A stretch of DNA of 9,449 bases, taken from assembly GCA_007280825.1 (NCBI GenBank), contig QYQI01000127.1, positions 1 to 9,449 of the forward strand, given 5' to 3'. Numbering within the stretch: the stretch's first letter is position 1; the number at the start of each line of letters is the position of its first letter. This DNA is from Ignavibacteriales bacterium (GTDB lineage Bacteria; Bacteroidota; Ignavibacteria; Ignavibacteriales; Melioribacteraceae). A program made the position numbers and the translations under genes. Below, piece after piece: positions 5,897-9,449 of the stretch. Under the pieces are notes generated by a model. The model did no database searches and was not told the origin of the DNA. It saw only the letters and a list, made by a program, of their open reading frames with translations.

Positions 5897-6370
5897 ATGG
5901 ATCTAAATCTTCTAAAAAAGCTCATCAAAATGGTTGAGCAAAGCGAGGTCACCGAATTCACTGTTCAAGAAGGTGAACTTAAAGTAAAGATTTCTAAAAA
6001 TTCCAAACAAGCTCCGCAGGTTCATTTTCAGCCGGTTGCTGATTATGGAAGACAATCATCCGGGTTACAGCAAATTACTACTTCGACCGAATCAAAATCT
6101 TCTGTAACAACTGAACATACCCAATCGAACTTGCACGAGATTAAATCTCCAATTGTAGGAACATTTTACCGCGCACCGGCACCGGATGCTGACCCCTACA
6201 TACAAGTAGGTGATATGGTTTCTATCGGTTCAGTTCTTTGTATTGTTGAAGCGATGAAATTAATGAACGAGATTGAATCTGATATTAGCGGCAAGGTTGT
6301 AAAAATTCTTGTAGAAAATGCTACCCCTGTTGAATACAATCAACCTCTTTTTCTAATTGAAACCGTTTAG
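5897..6370 (+). CDS. accB: Biotin carboxyl carrier protein of acetyl-CoA carboxylase
   Basis: BCCP carries CO2 on biotin between biotin carboxylase and carboxyltransferase in the first step of fatty-acid synthesis. The 157-residue protein has the usual three parts: an N-terminal helical region (about 1-36) that contacts AccC, a flexible Ser/Thr/Gln-rich linker (about 37-80), and a C-terminal biotinyl domain (about 81-157). The biotinylation motif E-A-M-K-L-M-N-E (118-125) has the target Lys at 121. The domain includes the I-K-S-P-x-V-G-T-F-Y start (82-91) and P-D-A-D-P-Y-I-Q-V-G-D insert (97-107) that resemble the 'thumb' of AccB rather than other carriers. Only a weak GAG upstream acts as a ribosome-binding site, and the 11-nt gap from efp suggests coupled translation. 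The linker is Ser/Thr/Gln rich rather than the Ala/Pro-rich type of many bacteria. Confidence 0.96.
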   Translation: MDLNLLKKLIKMVEQSEVTEFTVQEGELKVKISKNSKQAPQVHFQPVADYGRQSSGLQQITTSTESKSSVTTEHTQSNLHEIKSPIVGTFYRAPAPDADPYIQVGDMVSIGSVLCIVEAMKLMNEIESDISGKVVKILVENATPVEYNQPLFLIETV

Positions 6371-6386
6371 TGTTATCAAATCTCTA

Positions 6387-6399
6387 AGAGGAAAATTTG
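6387..6399 (+). promoter_or_regulatory. Ribosome-binding site that fixes the accC TTG start
   Basis: AGAGG (6387-6391) lies 5 nt before TTG (6397-6399). Reading from this TTG gives the canonical biotin carboxylase N terminus M-F-K-K-I-L-I-A-N-R-G-E-I-A, and no ATG is available before it within the 26-nt gap. The rare start codon is therefore real rather than a prediction artefact. Confidence 0.8.
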
Positions 6400-7737
6400 T
6401 TTAAGAAAATTCTAATCGCTAACCGAGGCGAGATAGCACTAAGAATAATTAGAACATGTAAAGAGTTGGGCATCCCAACAGTAGCGGTTTACTCCGAAGT
6501 AGATCGTGATTCCTTACATGTTGTCTTTGCCGATGAAGCAGTCTGTATTGGTCCCGCCCCAAGTAATCATAGTTACCTAAAAATTCCCAGCATATTATCA
6601 GCCGCTCAGATTACAGGTGCAGATGCAATTCATCCCGGTTATGGATTTCTTGCTGAGAATGCAGAATTCAGTGAGATATGTGCTGATTCAAATATAAAAT
6701 TTATTGGACCTTCACCGGATTCAATCCGTAAAATGGGTGATAAAGCATTTGCAAAAGAAACAATGCGTAAGGTCGGCGTTCCTGTTGTTCCAGGAAGTGA
6801 AGGAGTAATTAATGATGTTGAAGAGGCAAAGAAAATTGCTGGTAAGATCGGTTACCCTGTTATGCTTAAAGCAACGGCAGGCGGCGGCGGAAAGGGAATG
6901 CGTATTGTATGGGAAGAAAGTGAGATCGAAAAAGCATTTCAAACAGCAGGCAACGAAGCAGGAGCTGCTTTTTCAAATTCCTCTCTTTACATGGAAAAGT
7001 ATGTTGAAAATCCTAGGCACATTGAAATACAAGTTCTTTGTGATCGGCATGGTAATTTTTATCAATACGGAGAAAGAGACTGTTCAATTCAGAGAAGGCA
7101 CCAAAAATTAATTGAAGAATCGCCATCACCATTTATCACAAATGCAGTTCGTGCTAAAATGGGTGAAGCGGCGTTACTTGGGGTTCGTTCAGTTAATTAT
7201 GAAGGAGCCGGTACAATCGAATTTTTAGTTGATAAACATCAGAACTTTTATTTCATCGAAATGAATACGAGAATTCAAGTCGAGCATCCGGTTACTGAGA
7301 TGGTTCGTAATATTGACCTGATCAAAAATCAAATTTTAATTGCAGCCGGTAGAGAAATTGAAGATAAGCCGCTTGATCCACGCGGTCATGCATTTGAATT
7401 TAGAATTAATGCAGAAGATCCCGATCATAATTTTAGACCCTCACCCGGCCAAATTGAATATTTACATTTTCCCGGCGGCTTCGGTGTTCGTATTGATTCA
7501 CATGTGTATGATGGTTATGTAATTCCTCCAAATTATGATTCACTTATTGCTAAGATGATTATTTGGGGAACCGACCGCAAACACGCTATAGCTCGATCCC
7601 GGCGAGCATTCGAAGAATTTCAGATTGAAGGAATAAAAACTACAATACCATTTCATAAAAAAGTTTTGGAAAATGAAAAATTCATCAATGGAGATTTCGA
7701 TACTTCATTTATAGATAAGCACATTAATACAAACTAA
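6397..7737 (+). CDS. accC: Biotin carboxylase subunit of acetyl-CoA carboxylase
   Basis: It carboxylates the biotin of BCCP using ATP and bicarbonate. The 446 residues match the family length (E. coli 449), and key residues keep nearly the E. coli numbering: K158 and the glycine-rich loop G-G-G-G-K-G-M (162-168) for ATP, H208, E275, and E288-M-N290-T-R292-I-Q294-V295-E296-H-P for Mg2+, bicarbonate and catalysis, plus R336 in F-R-I-N-A-E-D. The N-terminal A-N-R-G-E-I-A and H-P-G-Y-G-F-L-A-E-N (79-88) are classic. There is no fused carrier or transferase domain, so this is the stand-alone bacterial form rather than a pyruvate or propionyl-CoA carboxylase, though a shared role with another acyl-CoA carboxylase is possible. 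The TTG start is supported by AGAGG 5 nt upstream. The carboxyltransferase genes accA/accD are not in the window. Confidence 0.97.
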   Translation: MFKKILIANRGEIALRIIRTCKELGIPTVAVYSEVDRDSLHVVFADEAVCIGPAPSNHSYLKIPSILSAAQITGADAIHPGYGFLAENAEFSEICADSNIKFIGPSPDSIRKMGDKAFAKETMRKVGVPVVPGSEGVINDVEEAKKIAGKIGYPVMLKATAGGGGKGMRIVWEESEIEKAFQTAGNEAGAAFSNSSLYMEKYVENPRHIEIQVLCDRHGNFYQYGERDCSIQRRHQKLIEESPSPFITNAVRAKMGEAALLGVRSVNYEGAGTIEFLVDKHQNFYFIEMNTRIQVEHPVTEMVRNIDLIKNQILIAAGREIEDKPLDPRGHAFEFRINAEDPDHNFRPSPGQIEYLHFPGGFGVRIDSHVYDGYVIPPNYDSLIAKMIIWGTDRKHAIARSRRAFEEFQIEGIKTTIPFHKKVLENEKFINGDFDTSFIDKHINTN

Positions 7738-7747
7738 AGAGGGAACA

Positions 7748-8128
7748 ATGAACATTCCGCAAAATCTTAAGTACACAAAAAATCACGAATGGATAAAAGT
7801 TGAAGGAAAGGTTGGAACGATTGGAATAACTGATTTTGCTCAAGGCGAACTTGGTGATATAGTCTATGTTGATATAGCTCCTGATATTTCCGAGTTAACG
7901 ATGGGAGAATCATTTGGTACAATTGAAGCAGTTAAAACCGTAAGCGATATGTATGCACCGGTCTCAGGTAAAGTTTTAGAGTTAAATAAAAAATTAAATG
8001 ATGAACCGCAGCTTGTTAATACAGATCCGTACGGAGAAGGTTGGATTATTAAAGTTGAGTTGAGCAACGCATCTCAATTGATTGATCTTCTTGATGTAGC
8101 AGCTTACAATTCTCAACTTGGTCATTGA
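7748..8128 (+). CDS. gcvH: Glycine cleavage system H protein (lipoyl carrier)
   Basis: The H protein carries the aminomethyl group of glycine on lipoyl-lysine between the P, T and L proteins; in some bacteria it is also a donor in lipoate relay. The 126 residues are normal for GcvH. K-N-H-E-W-I (11-16) and G-I-T-D-F-A-Q-G-E-L-G-D-I-V-Y-V (26-41) are diagnostic. The lipoylation site is K63 in G-T-I-E-A-V-K-T-V-S-D (57-67), and Y-G-E-G-W-I-I-K (115 region upstream of the end) closes the hybrid barrel. AGAGGG (7738-7743) 4 nt before the ATG and a 10-nt gap from accC indicate cotranscription. gcvT, gcvP and lipoate-ligase genes are absent here, although the GcvT-like ygfZ lies at the window start. 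The family is certain; its metabolic partner is not shown by context. Confidence 0.96.
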   Translation: MNIPQNLKYTKNHEWIKVEGKVGTIGITDFAQGELGDIVYVDIAPDISELTMGESFGTIEAVKTVSDMYAPVSGKVLELNKKLNDEPQLVNTDPYGEGWIIKVELSNASQLIDLLDVAAYNSQLGH

Positions 8129-8143
8129 TTTTTTTTAGATCAT

Positions 8144-8189
8144 AATTTAAACAGCAGAATCTACGATTGGTTCTGCTGTTATTTAAATT
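8144..8189 (+). terminator. Two-tier hairpin between gcvH and guaA, probable terminator
   Basis: The inner stem AACAGCAGAA (8150-8159) pairs perfectly with TTCTGCTGTT (8171-8180) around an 11-nt loop. An outer stem AATTTA (8144-8149) pairs with TAAATT (8184-8189), leaving a 3-nt bulge ATT on the 3' side. The T-rich tract after the inner stem is short and broken. A run of eight T (8129-8136) lies before the hairpin, not after it. It probably ends the efp-accB-accC-gcvH transcript; because guaA begins 12 nt later, it could also act as an attenuator or mRNA-stabilising element. Confidence 0.55.
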
Positions 8190-8201
8190 CACTTCACATC
8201 C

Positions 8202-9449
8202 ATGCTTCACACACAAAAAATTTTAATACTCGATTTTGGTTCGCAATTCACACAGCTAATCGCAAGAAGAATCCGCGAGAGCAAAGTATATTCTGAAATT
8301 CATTCGCACACTTATTCGATCGAACAAATAAAAAAAGAAAAACCGGTTGGGATCATTTTATCCGGCGGACCTATGAGTGTAAACGAATTCGATTCACCAA
8401 AAATTTCAAAAGAAATGTTGGAACTCGGTATTCCTATACTTGGTATCTGTTACGGATTACAATTAATGTGCAAACTACTTGGAGGGAAAGTAGAATCTGC
8501 CCCGGATCGTGAGTATGGTAAAGCCCACCTTGAAATATTCAAGAAAGATTTTCTTTTTAACGGTGTTGATGATGGTTCGGTTATATGGATGAGTCACGGA
8601 GATTATGTTACAAAATTGCCCGAAGGATTTTCTTTAACTGCCAAAACGGAGAATTCTCCACTCTGTGCAATCTCAAATCCGCAGACGAAAATTTATGGAA
8701 TTCAGTTCCATCCCGAAGTTGCTCATACAATATTCGGCAAGAAAATATTGGATAATTTTTTGTTTGATATCTGTAATTGCAAAGCAGATTGGACTTCCAA
8801 AAATTTCATTAATACTGTAATCAATGAAGTAAAACAAAAAGTTGGAAATAAAAAAGTAATCTGTGCTTTAAGCGGCGGCGTGGATTCATCAGTTGCTGCT
8901 GTTTTAATTCATCAGGCAATCGGTGATCAGCTTTTTTGTATTCATGTTGATCATGGCATGATGCGTAAAGATGAAAGCGTTTCTATCATTAAAATGTTCA
9001 GTGATAATTATAAGATGCGTGTTGATCACGTTGATGCTTCTCAACTTTTTCTTACACGTCTTGTTGGAATTATAGATCCCGAAAAGAAAAGAAAAATTAT
9101 CGGTAATACTTTTATAGAAGTATTTGAAACCGAGTCCAAAAAATTATCTGATGCAGAGTTTCTCGTTCAAGGTACACTTTATCCCGATGTAATAGAATCA
9201 TTCTCTGTGAAAGGTGCCTCAGCTACTATTAAGACACATCATAATGTTGGCGGACTTCCCGAAAAAATGAAATTAAAATTGATCGAACCATTCCGTGAAC
9301 TTTTTAAGGATGAAGTAAGAGCAATCGGAAGAGAACTTGGTTTGCCGGATATTTTTGTTAAGCGTCACCCGTTTCCCGGTCCAGGACTTGCTGTGCGTGT
9401 TTTAGGTGAGATCACTGTAGAAAGATTAGATCTGCTTCGCGAGGTTGAT
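8202..9449 (+). CDS. guaA: GMP synthase (glutamine-hydrolysing), 3' end cut by window edge
   Basis: It converts XMP to GMP using ATP and glutamine, the last step of guanine nucleotide synthesis. The visible 416 codons are open to the last base; full enzymes are about 510-525 residues, so about 100 C-terminal residues (end of the dimerisation domain) lie outside. The N-terminal class I glutamine amidotransferase (1-190) has the nucleophile C83 in G-I-C-Y-G-L-Q and H170/E172 in F-H-P-E. The ATP pyrophosphatase domain starts at about 200 with the P-loop S-G-G-V-D-S-S (224-230), followed by V-D-H-G-M-M-R-K-D-E where many homologues have V-D-N-G-L-L-R-K. The C-terminal domain has H-H-N-V-G-G-L-P and R-H-P-F-P-G-P-G-L-A-V-R. 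The ATG at 8202 gives the standard N terminus but has no Shine-Dalgarno, and no convincing promoter fits the 12 nt after the hairpin. No frameshift or internal stop is seen. Confidence 0.96.
   Translation, partial: MLHTQKILILDFGSQFTQLIARRIRESKVYSEIHSHTYSIEQIKKEKPVGIILSGGPMSVNEFDSPKISKEMLELGIPILGICYGLQLMCKLLGGKVESAPDREYGKAHLEIFKKDFLFNGVDDGSVIWMSHGDYVTKLPEGFSLTAKTENSPLCAISNPQTKIYGIQFHPEVAHTIFGKKILDNFLFDICNCKADWTSKNFINTVINEVKQKVGNKKVICALSGGVDSSVAAVLIHQAIGDQLFCIHVDHGMMRKDESVSIIKMFSDNYKMRVDHVDASQLFLTRLVGIIDPEKKRKIIGNTFIEVFETESKKLSDAEFLVQGTLYPDVIESFSVKGASATIKTHHNVGGLPEKMKLKLIEPFRELFKDEVRAIGRELGLPDIFVKRHPFPGPGLAVRVLGEITVERLDLLREVD

Noticed and set aside
6721..7522. Out-of-frame plus- and minus-strand open frames within accC (6721-6942, 6812-7111, 7340-7522)
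   Set aside because: They overlap strongly conserved accC codons and show no protein-like motifs.
7864..8067. Minus-strand open frame inside gcvH
   Set aside because: Antisense shadow of the conserved lipoyl domain with no independent support.
8125..8153. TTGATT-17-TAAACA as a guaA promoter
   Set aside because: The -35 overlaps the gcvH stop, the -10 is poor, and the predicted start would fall inside the terminator-like hairpin.
8202..9449. guaA as a truncated pseudogene
   Set aside because: The frame is open and conserved to the last base; the missing end is due to the window boundary.
1..9449. Mobile element, CRISPR array, defence or other novel system
   Set aside because: No transposase, integrase, direct or terminal repeats, or spacer arrays are visible; every gene is on one strand with short gaps and similar composition.

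Overview
The window is an AT-rich, densely packed, all-plus-strand stretch of a bacterial chromosome carrying housekeeping genes. Several features point to the Bacteroidota/Chlorobiota/Ignavibacteriota group, most likely an Ignavibacteria-type organism. The tmRNA tag reads GEYNYALAA, of the G-E-x-x-Y-A-x-A-A form typical of that group. The tmRNA gene does not encode its CCA end. Shine-Dalgarno sites are sparse and vary from gene to gene. There is no 16S gene here, so this placement is an inference.

Region 1 (1-2131): a YgfZ/CAF17-like folate-binding protein overlaps by 4 nt a PduO-type cobalamin adenosyltransferase. Sixteen nucleotides later comes a complete ssrA (tmRNA) gene with four recognisable pseudoknots, closed by a long two-tier hairpin. 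Region 2 (2132-3368): dapF (diaminopimelate epimerase) and a small ABM-like alpha/beta-barrel protein form a pair. dapF has a possible promoter ending almost at its start codon. Region 3 (3427-5224): a PHP-type metallohydrolase and a membrane-anchored TPR protein follow.

Region 4 (5261-8189): a well-bounded transcription unit begins with a good sigma70-like promoter and runs efp-accB-accC-gcvH to a second two-tier hairpin. It encodes elongation factor P, both subunits of the biotin half of acetyl-CoA carboxylase, and a lipoyl carrier (H protein). Two swinging-arm carriers, one biotinylated and one lipoylated, are therefore made together. Region 5 (8202-end): guaA (GMP synthase) is intact as far as it goes but is cut by the window edge.

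I see no mobile element, CRISPR array, defence system, frameshifted gene or clear sign of horizontal transfer, and no convincing undescribed system. The items most worth a second look are the compact tmRNA locus, the shared build of the two hairpins, the placement of gcvH with acc genes, the possibly near-leaderless dapF, and the unassigned ABM-like, PHP and TPR proteins.
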